Shown piece by piece: positions 32,775-40,992 of a stretch of DNA of 64,000 nt. Made by a program: the position numbers and the translations under genes. The stretch's first letter is position 1, and each line of letters opens with the position of its first letter. The notes beneath the pieces were generated by a model. The model was not told the DNA's origin. It searched no databases and saw only the letters and a program-made list of their open reading frames with translations. Origin of the DNA: Streptomyces acidiscabies (GTDB lineage: Bacteria > Actinomycetota > Actinomycetes > Streptomycetales > Streptomycetaceae); assembly GCF_020010905.1 (NCBI RefSeq), contig NZ_JAGJBY010000001.1:1384001-1448000 (forward strand), read 5' to 3'.

Positions 32775-34532
32775 CTACACCCAGGTATCCATCCACATCC
32801 GAGCCCGCCAGTCGTCCAACGGCATAGCCGTCCCCGTATAGATCGGCCAGAAATAGATGAAGTTCCACGCGATGAGCAGCACCAGCACCCCCGCCCCCGT
32901 CGCCCCGATCACCCGGCGATTGTCGGACGAACCCGGTGGCCCGGCGAGGGCGCCGATCATCATCGCCAGGGCCAGGCACAGGAACGGGAGGAAGACGTCG
33001 GCGTAGAAGAAGAAGATCGTGCGCTCCTGGTACATGAACCAGGGGAGGTAGCCGGCGGCGATGGCTCCCGCGATCGCGCCCGCGCGCCAGTCCCGGCGGA
33101 AGAACCAGCGCCACAGGATGTACAGGACGGCGAAACAGGCGGCCCACCACAGGAGCGGCGTGCCGAGGGCGAGGACCTCGCGGGGGCACTTCTCCGCGAC
33201 GCCGGAGGGGCAGCCGTCGTCGCCGGGGGACGGGGTCTCGTAGAAGAAGGAGACCGGGCGGCCGAGGACGAGCCAGCTCCACGGGTTGGACTGGTACGAG
33301 TGCGGCGAGGTGAGGTGCGTATGGAACTTGTACACCTCGTGCTCGTAGTGCCACAGGCTCCGCAGCCAGTCGGGGAAGAGCCAGGTCCAGGAGCCGCCCT
33401 TGCCGTCGACGGCGGCCCAGTTGCGGTAGTACCCACCGGTGCCGTCGGACGGGGAGAGGATCCAGCCGGTCCAGGAGACGAGGTAGGTCACAAGAGCTAC
33501 GGGTACGGTCGCGAGGAAGGCGTAACCCGTGTCATACCTGAGGACTGCCTGGTACGGGGTACGCGCGCCCGCGACCTTGCGCGTCCCGGCGTCCCACAGC
33601 AGCGCCATGACGATGAACGCGGCCATGTAGTACAGGCCGTTCCACTTGGTGCCGATGGCGAGGCCGAGCATGAGACCGGCGGCCCAGCGCCAGGGGCGCC
33701 AGCCGAAGCGGAAGTGGTCGCCGAGGGAGACGTCGGGGCGGTACCGCCCGTCCGCGTCCGGCGTCAGCGCCGCCGCGAGCTTCTCGCGCGCCTTGTCCCG
33801 GTCGATCACCAGGCACCCGAACGCCGCGAGGACGAAGAACATCAGCACGCCGTCGAGCAGCGCCGTACGGCTCATCACGAAGTGCAGGCCGTCCACGGCC
33901 ATCAGCCCGCCCGCGAGGCAGCCGAGGAACGTGGAGCGGAACAGCCGCCGGCCGATGCGGCACAGGAGGAGCACCGACAGCGTCCCCAGCAGCGCCGTCA
34001 TGAAGCGCCAGCCGAAGGGGTTGAAGCCGAACATCAGCTCGCCGAGGCCGATGACGTACTTGCCGACCGGCGGGTGGACGACGTACGCGGCGCCCGTGGG
34101 CACCGGCACGTTGCCGTTCGAGTTGAGGATGAGGGCGTTGACGTTCTTGTCCCAGCCGACCTCGTAGCCGCGGTGGACGAGGGCCCACGCGTCCTTCGCG
34201 TAGTACGTCTCGTCGAATATCACCGCCTTCGGACCGCCCAGGTTCCAGAACCGCAGCAGCCCCGCGAGCAGCGTCACCAGCAGCGGCCCGATCCACGCGG
34301 ACCAGCGCGTCAGCCAGGCGGAGAGCTGGTAGGAGACACCGAGCGACTCCCACAGCCGGGGGCTGGGCTCGGCGTACGCGGGAACCAGCCGCTCCCGTAC
34401 GTCCGCGACCGGCCGCCCCTGGTACCCGAACCGGCGCAGCCGCTGCGGCCACGACAGACGGTCGGCCCGCTCGGACTCGTCGAGATCGGGCCGGTGTTCC
34501 GTGGAGTCCGTGGAGGACGCGGTACTGGTCAC
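32775..34532 (-). CDS. pmt: Dolichyl-phosphate-mannose--protein mannosyltransferase
   Basis: 585 aa GT39 family, about ten to twelve membrane helices. The first external loop carries the catalytic acidic pair in VIFDETYYAKDAW (family D-E), followed by VHPPVGKYVIGLG and SRTALLDGVLMFFVLAAFG. It transfers mannose from polyprenyl-phosphate-mannose to secreted proteins. In S. coelicolor Pmt (SCO3154 as I recall) is needed for phage phiC31 infection. GTG 34532 is the start; the frame further upstream is antisense to rsmI. Divergent from rsmI across 63 bp. Confidence 0.93.
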   Translation of the reverse strand: MTSTASSTDSTEHRPDLDESERADRLSWPQRLRRFGYQGRPVADVRERLVPAYAEPSPRLWESLGVSYQLSAWLTRWSAWIGPLLVTLLAGLLRFWNLGGPKAVIFDETYYAKDAWALVHRGYEVGWDKNVNALILNSNGNVPVPTGAAYVVHPPVGKYVIGLGELMFGFNPFGWRFMTALLGTLSVLLLCRIGRRLFRSTFLGCLAGGLMAVDGLHFVMSRTALLDGVLMFFVLAAFGCLVIDRDKAREKLAAALTPDADGRYRPDVSLGDHFRFGWRPWRWAAGLMLGLAIGTKWNGLYYMAAFIVMALLWDAGTRKVAGARTPYQAVLRYDTGYAFLATVPVALVTYLVSWTGWILSPSDGTGGYYRNWAAVDGKGGSWTWLFPDWLRSLWHYEHEVYKFHTHLTSPHSYQSNPWSWLVLGRPVSFFYETPSPGDDGCPSGVAEKCPREVLALGTPLLWWAACFAVLYILWRWFFRRDWRAGAIAGAIAAGYLPWFMYQERTIFFFYADVFLPFLCLALAMMIGALAGPPGSSDNRRVIGATGAGVLVLLIAWNFIYFWPIYTGTAMPLDDWRARMWMDTWV

Positions 34533-34595
34533 CGCGCCATCGTAGGGAACAGGTCTGTGTGAGTCCCGCGCATCAGCAACTGGGAGGATGGAAAC

Positions 34596-35450
34596 GTGAC
34601 ACCTACTCCCGCCACCCTCGTCCTTGCCGGAACGCCCATTGGCGACATCACGGACGCGCCACCCCGGCTCGCGCGCGAGTTGGCCGAGGCCGACGTCATC
34701 GCCGCCGAGGACACCCGCAGGCTGCGGCGGCTGACTCAGGCGCTCGGCGTAACTCCCAGGGGGCGGGTCGTCTCGTACTTCGAGGGTAACGAGTCCGCGC
34801 GGACGCCGGAGCTGGTGGAGGCGCTGGTGGGGGGCGCGCGGGTGCTGCTCGTCACCGACGCGGGGATGCCGTCCGTGTCCGACCCCGGGTACCGGCTCGT
34901 CGCCGCCGCCGTCGAGCGGGACATCCGCGTCACGGCCGTACCGGGGCCGTCCGCCGTCCTCACCGCGCTCGCGCTGTCGGGGCTGCCCGTCGACCGGTTC
35001 TGCTTCGAGGGGTTCCTGCCGCGCAAGGCCGGCGAGCGGCTCTCGCGGCTGCGGGACGTGGCCGGGGAACGCCGTACGCTCGTCTACTTCGAGGCCCCGC
35101 ACCGGCTCGACGACACCCTCGCCGCGATGGCCGAGGTGTTCGGCGCGGAGCGCCGCGCGGCCGTGTGCCGGGAGCTGACCAAGACGTACGAGGAGGTACG
35201 GCGCGGGGGGCTCGGGGAGCTGGCGGAGTGGGCCGCCGAAGGGGTACGCGGCGAGATCACCGTCGTCGTCTCGGGAGCGCCGGAGCGGGGGCCGGAGGAG
35301 CTGGACGCCGGTGAACTCGTGCGGCGCGTGCAGGTGCGGGAGGCTGCCGGGGAGCGGCGTAAAGAGGCCATCGCGGCGGTCGCCGTGGAGGCCGGGATCG
35401 CCAAGCGGGTCGTGTTCGACGCGGTCGTCGCCGCCAAGAACAACACCTGA
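34596..35450 (+). CDS. rsmI: 16S rRNA (cytidine-1402-2'-O)-methyltransferase
   Basis: 284 aa tetrapyrrole-methylase-fold enzyme. Family motifs are LVLAGTPIGDITD, VIAAEDTRRLRRL, LLVTDAGMPSVSDPG, AVPGPSAVLTALALSGLP and FEGFLPRKAGER. It methylates the 2'-OH of C1402 in the ribosomal P-site using S-adenosylmethionine. GTG 34596 is preceded by GGGAGGA. Divergent from pmt. A structured region (35461-35523) follows the stop. Confidence 0.95.
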   Translation: MTPTPATLVLAGTPIGDITDAPPRLARELAEADVIAAEDTRRLRRLTQALGVTPRGRVVSYFEGNESARTPELVEALVGGARVLLVTDAGMPSVSDPGYRLVAAAVERDIRVTAVPGPSAVLTALALSGLPVDRFCFEGFLPRKAGERLSRLRDVAGERRTLVYFEAPHRLDDTLAAMAEVFGAERRAAVCRELTKTYEEVRRGGLGELAEWAAEGVRGEITVVVSGAPERGPEELDAGELVRRVQVREAAGERRKEAIAAVAVEAGIAKRVVFDAVVAAKNNT

Positions 35451-35460
35451 CGACCGGCGT

Positions 35461-35523
35461 CCGTTTTACGCCGCCCTGGGCTTCATGTCTTAGCAAAACG
35501 GTTTCTCCGAAGGCAAAGCCCAG
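35461..35523 (+). other. Two interleaved stems after rsmI (pseudoknot-like)
   Basis: CCGTTTT (35461-35467) can pair with AAAACGG (35495-35501), and CTGGGCTT (35476-35483) with AAGCCCAG (35516-35523). The order is interleaved, as in an H-type pseudoknot, in the 219-bp gap before the zinc-ribbon gene. Either stem alone could be a terminator. Confidence 0.45.
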
Positions 35524-35669
35524 ACGCCCCTGCCGGCTCCTTTGGTAAGGAAACGCCAAATCGCGCCCAACAAAGAACAGGGCGGCTACCGGGCGGGGCC
35601 TCCCGGGCGTCCACTGAGGTGGAGGGACAAGACAGGACGTCCCCGGGTCAGCGGACCTAAGGAGCTGGC

Positions 35670-36077
35670 ATGAGCGAGATTTCAGGGCGTACCGGCCTGC
35701 GCGACGGAGCGACGGCCGTGGTCAACGAGTCCTACTCCTTCGCCTGCATGCGCTGCGGGCACGGCTGGGAGCAGTCGTACGAGATCGAGCACCACACGGA
35801 CGCGGACGGCCACCAGTTCGTGATGTACGTCGCGGAGGGCAAGGTCGTCCCGTCCCCGCTCTCCCGCCCCACCTGCCAGAACTGCGACGCGCACGTGGTG
35901 CGGATCATGCGGGCGGGGCAGGTGTCGTCGGTACGGGAGGCCGCGCGGCGCCCGCACAAGGTGCCGGTGGCACGGGCCGAGGCGGTCACGGACGGGGCGA
36001 CGACGGCGACGGAGCCGGGCGAGGTGCACCACTGGCACTTGTCGGACCTGCTGCACCCGTTCCGCAAGGCGAGCTGA
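35670..36077 (+). CDS. Conserved zinc-ribbon protein, unknown function
   Basis: 135 aa. Two Cys pairs, ACMRCGHGW (residues about 26-34) and PTCQNCDAH (about 68-76), would form one zinc ribbon; the basic stretch REAARRPHKVPVAR and a His-rich end (HHWHLSDLLHPF) follow. I recognise it only as a protein conserved at this position in Streptomyces. ATG 35670 has AAGGAG upstream. It is followed by a strong hairpin. Confidence 0.8.
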   Translation: MSEISGRTGLRDGATAVVNESYSFACMRCGHGWEQSYEIEHHTDADGHQFVMYVAEGKVVPSPLSRPTCQNCDAHVVRIMRAGQVSSVREAARRPHKVPVARAEAVTDGATTATEPGEVHHWHLSDLLHPFRKAS

Positions 36078-36088
36078 GGCGGAGGCGA

Positions 36089-36121
36089 CCGGCGCCGGCG
36101 AGGGGGGCTCGCCGGTGCCGG
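36089..36121 (+). terminator. GC-rich hairpin after the zinc-ribbon gene
   Basis: A 14-bp stem (CCGGCGCCGGCGAG with CTCGCCGGTGCCGG, one G-T pair) closes a 5-G loop, 11 bp after the stop codon. Confidence 0.75.
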
Positions 36122-36175
36122 GCCGCCGGGGAAACTGCCGCGATACGGCGGCACCCCCTTCCGTAGGATCAGGAC

Positions 36176-37057
36176 ATGCCTGCGAACGCCTCCGACAAGA
36201 ACGCCGCGCCTCCCCTCCCGGAACCCCTCCGCGTACCGGTCGCCGACTCCCACACCCACCTCGACATGCAGTCGGGGACCGTGGCGGAGGCCCTCGCGAA
36301 GGCGGCCTCCGTCGGTGTGACGACGGTCGTGCAGGTCGGGTGCGACGTACGCGGCTCGCGGTGGGCGGCCGAGACCGCCCAGGCGTACGACGCCGTCCAC
36401 GCGGCCGTCGCCCTCCACCCCAACGAAGCGCCCCGCATCGTCCACGGCGACCCCGACGGCTGGTCCCGCCAGGGCGCGCGCAGGCCGGGCGGCCAGGCCG
36501 CGCTGGACGAGGCCCTCGCCGAGATCGACCGCCTCGCCGCGCTGCCCCACGTGAAGGGCGTCGGCGAGACGGGCCTCGACTACTTCCGTACGGGTCCCGA
36601 GGGCAAGGAGTCCCAGGAAGCGTCCTTCCGCGCGCACATCGAGATCGCCAAGCGCCACGGGAAAACCCTGGTGATCCACGACCGGGACGCCCACGACGAC
36701 GTCCTGCGCGTCCTGAAGGAAGAGGGCGCCCCCGACCGCACGGTCTTCCACTGCTACTCCGGCGACGCGGAGATGGCCCGGATCTGCGCCCGCGCCGGCT
36801 ACTTCATGTCCTTCGCGGGCAACGTCACGTTCAAGAACGCCCAGAACCTGCGGGACGCGGTGTCGGTGTCCCCCCTGGACCTCCTCCTGGTGGAGACGGA
36901 CGCCCCCTTCCTGACCCCGGCGCCTTATCGGGGCCGCCCCAACGCCCCGTACCTCATCCCGGTCACGGTCCGGGCGATGGCGGAGGTCAGGGGGGTCGAC
37001 GAGGACACGTTGGCGGAGGCGCTGGGGGCGAACACGGCCAGGGCGTTTACGTACTGA
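36176..37057 (+). CDS. tatD: TatD-family metal-dependent deoxyribonuclease
   Basis: 293 aa amidohydrolase-fold nuclease. Metal ligands are visible in ADSHTHLDMQ, GVGETGLDYFR (Glu), LVIHDRDAHDD, VFHCYSGDAEMA and VETDAPFLTPAPYRG (Asp). TatD enzymes are 3'-5' exonucleases acting on damaged DNA. In the Streptomyces gene order I know, the rpf/ksgA/ispE genes come soon after tatD; here nearly 8 kb of other genes intervene. Confidence 0.93.
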   Translation: MPANASDKNAAPPLPEPLRVPVADSHTHLDMQSGTVAEALAKAASVGVTTVVQVGCDVRGSRWAAETAQAYDAVHAAVALHPNEAPRIVHGDPDGWSRQGARRPGGQAALDEALAEIDRLAALPHVKGVGETGLDYFRTGPEGKESQEASFRAHIEIAKRHGKTLVIHDRDAHDDVLRVLKEEGAPDRTVFHCYSGDAEMARICARAGYFMSFAGNVTFKNAQNLRDAVSVSPLDLLLVETDAPFLTPAPYRGRPNAPYLIPVTVRAMAEVRGVDEDTLAEALGANTARAFTY

Positions 37058-37188
37058 GGGCTCCGGAGAAACCAATAGACGCGAAGAACTGGCACGGCCG
37101 CCGCCGCTGTGGTGGTGGCGTAACGGTGCCTGACGGCCGTAACGGCGGGCCTGACACCTGCCGTAACGCCTCCCACTCCGCCCCCTGG

Positions 37189-37953
37189 TCAGAACTCGTA
37201 CTGCAATTCGTAGAGATGCCCTGCCTTGGCCATGACCGTGACCTCGATCGGGCGTTCGTCGTCGCTGTAGACCACCCGGAAGGTACGGAGGACGGGAAGG
37301 TCACTCGGGAGTCGCAGGGCTTCGAACTGTTCCTGGGTGGGGACGCGTGCGGAGACCCGGTCCACGGTGTGGCGCGGCGGGTACCCCATCTCTGCAAGCA
37401 GTGCGGGGGTGCCACCCCGGATCTTCCGGCGTTCGGCCATGGCTGTGCCGCGAGCCAGTTCAACCGGGTAGTAGGACTTCACCAACTCGACCGGCGATCC
37501 GTCGTACGAGAGGACTTGGCGCCGCAGCACGGCCATGCCGTTCTTATCGAGCCTCAGTGCTGCCGCAACGTCCACTGGCGGACGCACCTCTGCGACCTCC
37601 AACAGTTCGATGCTTCCGCGTCTGCCCTTGCTGGTTGCCGCTGTGAGCCATGAGTACTGCTCACCGGGCGGCGCCGGTCGACCAGTGTCCGCAGGCCGGA
37701 TGGTCTCCTGTCGGTGCGGCCGGACCGTCACCGCCGAACCGGGGCGGCCGACGGCAAGACGTTCGTCTTTCAGTACCTGGAGAGCCTTCTGAACAGTCGC
37801 GTTGGCCACCTCGAACCGGTCCCTGAGCTGCTGGGTCGAGGGGAGGTTGGCGCCGGGCTGAAGGTCTCCCGACATGATTTCGTCGCGGAGATCGGCCGCG
37901 ATGCGTTCGTGAAGCGGGCGTCGGTCGTGAGAGTCCAGTTCCGCCTTGGGCAC
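37189..37953 (-). CDS. GntR/HutC-family regulator with UTRA domain
   Basis: 254 aa. A GntR winged helix occupies residues 10-80 (RRPLHERIAADLRDEIMSGD, then STQQLRDRFEVANATVQKAL). A UTRA ligand-binding domain covers about 95-250 (MAVLRRQVLSYDGSPVELVK, SYYPVELARGT, KIRGGTPALLAEMGY). UTRA domains bind small molecules such as sugars, histidine intermediates or nucleosides. It starts at GTG 37953, 5 bp after the UTRA-only gene, forming a two-gene operon divergent from the oxygenase gene. It probably controls the 38.6-44.9 kb genes through the repeats at 38559-38609. Confidence 0.9.
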   Translation of the reverse strand: MPKAELDSHDRRPLHERIAADLRDEIMSGDLQPGANLPSTQQLRDRFEVANATVQKALQVLKDERLAVGRPGSAVTVRPHRQETIRPADTGRPAPPGEQYSWLTAATSKGRRGSIELLEVAEVRPPVDVAAALRLDKNGMAVLRRQVLSYDGSPVELVKSYYPVELARGTAMAERRKIRGGTPALLAEMGYPPRHTVDRVSARVPTQEQFEALRLPSDLPVLRTFRVVYSDDERPIEVTVMAKAGHLYELQYEF

Positions 37954-37958
37954 GTCAG

Positions 37959-38504
37959 TCAGATCCTCGGTTCGAGTTCGTAGCGGAGTCGTTGGCCGGT
38001 CGCCGGGTAAACGGATTCGTCGACCTGGAAGCGCCGGCCGTCGGAGTCCGTCGTCAGCCGGGTCATGCAGAGGACGGGTTCGACGTCACTGAGGTCGAGT
38101 ACTTGTCGCTCGGCATCGGTGGGCATACGTGCGGAGACTTCCTCCCGGACGCGGTGCGCGGAGTAGCCCAGTTCGGCAAGGAGGGTGACCGCGCCGCCCC
38201 GGATCTTCCGGGTTTCTTCCAGACGGGTGCCGTGCGCGACTTCCGTCGGGTAGTAGGTGTCGGTCAGCTCGACGGGATGGTCATCGAGGTAGATGACGCG
38301 TTGACGCACCACCACGGTGGCACCCTCGTCGACCATGAGGAGTGCCGCCACACCCGGGGGCGCGGGAACCTTCCCTGCCCGAACGACCCGCTGACTGCCT
38401 ACGCCTCCCCTGGCTGCGGCTTCCTCCTGCCACGCATCGCCCTGCCCGTTCTCCCGGGGTGCCACGTACGGCACTGAGCTGCTGACCCAATCACTGCTGC
38501 TCAC
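37959..38504 (-). CDS. UTRA-domain protein without a DNA-binding domain
   Basis: 181 aa. From about residue 35 it aligns with the UTRA part of the neighbouring GntR protein: VRQRVIYLDDHPVELTDTYY, PTEVAHGTRLEE, RKIRGGAVTLLAELGYSAHR, VSARMPTDAE. No winged-helix region precedes it; the first 35 residues are Gly/Glu-rich. GTG 38504 has GGAAGGGAG upstream, and no earlier start in frame was seen. It could be a decay product of a duplicated regulator, or a ligand-binding partner that forms mixed dimers with the full GntR. Confidence 0.8.
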   Translation of the reverse strand: MSSSDWVSSSVPYVAPRENGQGDAWQEEAAARGGVGSQRVVRAGKVPAPPGVAALLMVDEGATVVVRQRVIYLDDHPVELTDTYYPTEVAHGTRLEETRKIRGGAVTLLAELGYSAHRVREEVSARMPTDAERQVLDLSDVEPVLCMTRLTTDSDGRRFQVDESVYPATGQRLRYELEPRI

Positions 38505-38558
38505 GTCCGCACTCCCTTCCCATCGATGTGGCGGACGACCTCACCGCTTTACACGATA

Positions 38559-38609
38559 AGCGATACGGCCACGACGTAACCTTGCTACCTTTCACATATA
38601 GCGATACGG
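38559..38609. promoter_or_regulatory. Two AGCGATACGG direct repeats 41 bp apart, operator candidates
   Basis: Copies at 38559-38568 and 38600-38609 lie on the same face of the helix (41 bp apart) between the divergent UTRA/GntR and oxygenase genes. The second overlaps the -10 region of the promoter below. Flanking bases are also partly conserved. Confidence 0.65.
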
Positions 38610-38610
38610 T
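38582..38610 (+). promoter_or_regulatory. Sigma-70-type promoter for the oxygenase operon
   Basis: -35 TTGCTA (38582-38587), 17-bp spacer, -10 TACGGT (38605-38610), about 35 bp upstream of the ATG at 38645. The -10 overlaps the second AGCGATACGG repeat, fitting repression by a GntR protein. Confidence 0.55.
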
Positions 38611-38644
38611 CATCGTGTTGTGCCGCACCAACGGAGAGGGATCC

Positions 38645-39481
38645 ATGGAACACACGCGACCCGACGCGGCCTTGTCCGGACAGATCGCCCAGTTGCGGAT
38701 GCTGGACGGCGCTCTGGTCGAGCGGATGCGGCACGAGGCGCTGACCGCTCCGGCGTCCTGGAAGGCGGAGTACGGCGAGTTCCAGTCCGGCGGCTGGTGG
38801 ACCACGTCGTTGATGAATGCCTCCGGTGACGCCGCCGACGTACGCATCACCGACGGCACCGCCCGGCCCACCGCGCTGCTGGAGCACATGCCCGCCACGG
38901 CGGGCCTGCTGTCCGAACTCGGCCTGAGCTACATGTGGGTGCGGCTGGCCCGGCTGGAGCCGAACGCGTTCCTCTGGGAGCACCGCGACTACGACGAGCT
39001 GGACCAGGTCGAGCGGCACCGGCTGCACGTCCCGCTGCACACCAATTCCTCGGCCTTCCTGGTCACCGGGGGCACCAAGGTCCACCTGGACGGCGGGCGG
39101 ATCTGGCGGCTGACCCCGACGTACGCGCACGGGGTGTGCAACCTGCTCGGCCCGGACCGGGTCCATCTGATCGCGGACGTGTACGCCGACGACGCCTACC
39201 GGCGGCTGGCCGGGACGGCGCAGGAACCCCCGGACGCCGAACCCCTGCCGCACGCGTCGGAGACGGACCTGGCCCAACGCCTCGCCGCCGCACGGCGCCT
39301 GGCCGATCTCGGCTACACCACGGCGGCCGAACAGTTGCTGCTGCGGCTGTTCTACGCCTTCGCCCTCCCTGAAGGCGCCGTCTACGACTTGATCGGCGCT
39401 CTGCACACCGCGCTCGGCGACAGCGAGGCGTGCCGACGCTGGACGGCCGCGAAGTCCCAGCTCCTCGCCCTCGCCTCGTGA
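38645..39481 (+). CDS. Aspartyl/asparaginyl beta-hydroxylase-like 2OG-Fe(II) oxygenase
   Basis: 278 aa. The iron- and 2-oxoglutarate-binding pattern of the PF05118 family is complete: H113-x-D115 in LWEHRDYDEL, the RLHVPLHTNSSAF strand, the distal H162 in TYAHGVCNLLG, and DRVHLIADVY. There is no membrane anchor, so a soluble enzyme acting on a small amino-acid-type or peptide substrate is plausible. A helical C-terminal ~70 residues follows the oxygenase fold. ATG 38645 has GGAGAGGG upstream. First gene of the island operon, 57 bp before the nucleotidyltransferase gene. Confidence 0.88.
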   Translation: MEHTRPDAALSGQIAQLRMLDGALVERMRHEALTAPASWKAEYGEFQSGGWWTTSLMNASGDAADVRITDGTARPTALLEHMPATAGLLSELGLSYMWVRLARLEPNAFLWEHRDYDELDQVERHRLHVPLHTNSSAFLVTGGTKVHLDGGRIWRLTPTYAHGVCNLLGPDRVHLIADVYADDAYRRLAGTAQEPPDAEPLPHASETDLAQRLAAARRLADLGYTTAAEQLLLRLFYAFALPEGAVYDLIGALHTALGDSEACRRWTAAKSQLLALAS

Positions 39482-39538
39482 AGCCGTTCGGCACGTCACA
39501 TCCGGCACGTCAGCACCTTCAGCACGGAAGGACAGCCC

Positions 39539-40435
39539 ATGCCCACTGCTGTGACCCCGGCTCCGGCCGGACTGCGCCTGACCGAACTCACCGAGGCCAA
39601 CCGCCCCGCCCAACTGCCGTTGCTGACCCGCATCGCCGAGGTGCTGTCCGCCTCCCCGGCGGTGACCCACCTGCTGGTCCGGGGCTCGCTCGCCTCCGGC
39701 ACCGCCGACCGCCTCTCCGACGTCGACTTCGTCGTCGGGGTCCACGACCGCGACCTGTCCGCCTTCACCTCGGCCCTCGACGACCTGATGACGGTTGTGT
39801 GCGGAGCTCTGCTGCCGGGATGGCGTGACACCATCGTCGCGGACCTGGGAGGTATCGGATTCGTCTTCCTCGTCCAGTACGAGGGGAGGCTCCAGCAGGT
39901 CGACCTCTACCTCGCTCCTGCCTCCCGGATAGCCGAGCTGGGCCGGAAGACGGGTGGGAAGACGCTCCTGGAGCGGTCGTCGGCCGGTATCACCGCCGCC
40001 CACGCAGAGCGGGCGCGGGCTCACATCACGGAGTTCACCGCCCGGCCGCGCTCGTGCGTCGAACTGCTGATCGAACACCTCGTGCTGGCCGTGCTGCTCC
40101 ACAAGCGCATCCGACGCGGACAGCGGTTCGTCGCCTACGCCGAGTGGCACCTGCTGCACACCGCGACGAAGGACCTGATCAAGACCGCGCTCGTCCCGGC
40201 GTCCGCGTTCTGGGGCTGGTACCGGCTCCGGGAGGAACTCGCGCGCACCCCGATCGGACGGACCTGCCTGGCCGACCTGGACACGGCGATCACCTCTCCG
40301 GCCGTCCCCGACACGGACGACGTCACCATGGCCCTGGACCGGGTGCTCGCGCTCACCGCGCGGGCCTGCCCGAACGCCCTGAACGGCCTCACGGACGCCG
40401 TCACCGCCTGCCGCGCCTACCTGGAGCTGGTGTGA
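39539..40435 (+). CDS. Pol-beta-type nucleotidyltransferase
   Basis: 298 aa. The NTase motif is LLVRGSLASGTADRLSDVDF (G-S followed by D-x-D), and a third acidic residue is in LQQVDLYL, so the catalytic triad appears intact. The remaining ~170 residues are helical (HLVLAVLLHKRIRRGQRF, TATKDLIKTALVP) and resemble the helical domain of aminoglycoside adenylyltransferases. It would transfer a nucleotidyl group to a hydroxyl-bearing substrate. Its stop overlaps the next gene in GTGA. Resistance is possible, but its place in this operon argues for a biosynthetic or modifying role. Confidence 0.85.
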   Translation: MPTAVTPAPAGLRLTELTEANRPAQLPLLTRIAEVLSASPAVTHLLVRGSLASGTADRLSDVDFVVGVHDRDLSAFTSALDDLMTVVCGALLPGWRDTIVADLGGIGFVFLVQYEGRLQQVDLYLAPASRIAELGRKTGGKTLLERSSAGITAAHAERARAHITEFTARPRSCVELLIEHLVLAVLLHKRIRRGQRFVAYAEWHLLHTATKDLIKTALVPASAFWGWYRLREELARTPIGRTCLADLDTAITSPAVPDTDDVTMALDRVLALTARACPNALNGLTDAVTACRAYLELV

Positions 40436-40992
40436 CACGGCGGACGACGGCCGCGTTCTTCGGCGGGGTCGTCCCCGCCTCGCCGGACGAGGAACAACTC
40501 GCCGAGGACATCGGCGCCGCCCTGGCCAGGGCCGGGTTCACGCTGCTGCACGGCGGCTACAACGGCCTGATGGAGGCCGCCGCACGTGGAGCCGCCTCCG
40601 AGGGCGGCACGGCCGTCGCGGTCACGCTGGCCGACAAGCACGCCGCATGGGGTGAGTTCAATCCGTACGTCACCGACGAGGTCCACCTTCCCGGCCTCGG
40701 CACCCGCCTCGACCACTACCTCGACTCGGCGGACCTGGTGGTCGCGATGGGCGGTGGGGTCGGCACCTTGCACGAGCTGGCCGCCGCCCTCTACTACGCG
40801 AGCACCATCCGCCCTGTCCCTGTCTGGGTCACCGGCCCCACCGCACTCGGACTGCTGGCCTTCCTCAAGCGGGAGAAGTGGTTGTTCGAGACACCCACCC
40901 GGCCACTGGGCTTTCTCAGCACGATCGCTTCGGCGACGGCCTTCGCCGCCCAGCTCCACGATCTGACCGACCGGAAGGGAACCGGCACATGA
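40432..40992 (+). CDS. LOG-family (SLOG) protein, possible nucleotide phosphoribohydrolase
   Basis: 186 aa. Rossmann-like SLOG fold with LLHGGYNGLMEAAARGA and MGGGVGTLHELAAALYYA, the counterpart of the PGGxGTxxE catalytic motif (Pro replaced by Gly; Glu kept). LOG enzymes cleave nucleoside monophosphates to base plus ribose 5-phosphate, as in cytokinin release. Some relatives only bind nucleotides. GTG 40432 overlaps the preceding stop and the TGA overlaps the next ATG, so this gene is tightly coupled on both sides. Confidence 0.85.
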   Translation: MTRRTTAAFFGGVVPASPDEEQLAEDIGAALARAGFTLLHGGYNGLMEAAARGAASEGGTAVAVTLADKHAAWGEFNPYVTDEVHLPGLGTRLDHYLDSADLVVAMGGGVGTLHELAAALYYASTIRPVPVWVTGPTALGLLAFLKREKWLFETPTRPLGFLSTIASATAFAAQLHDLTDRKGTGT

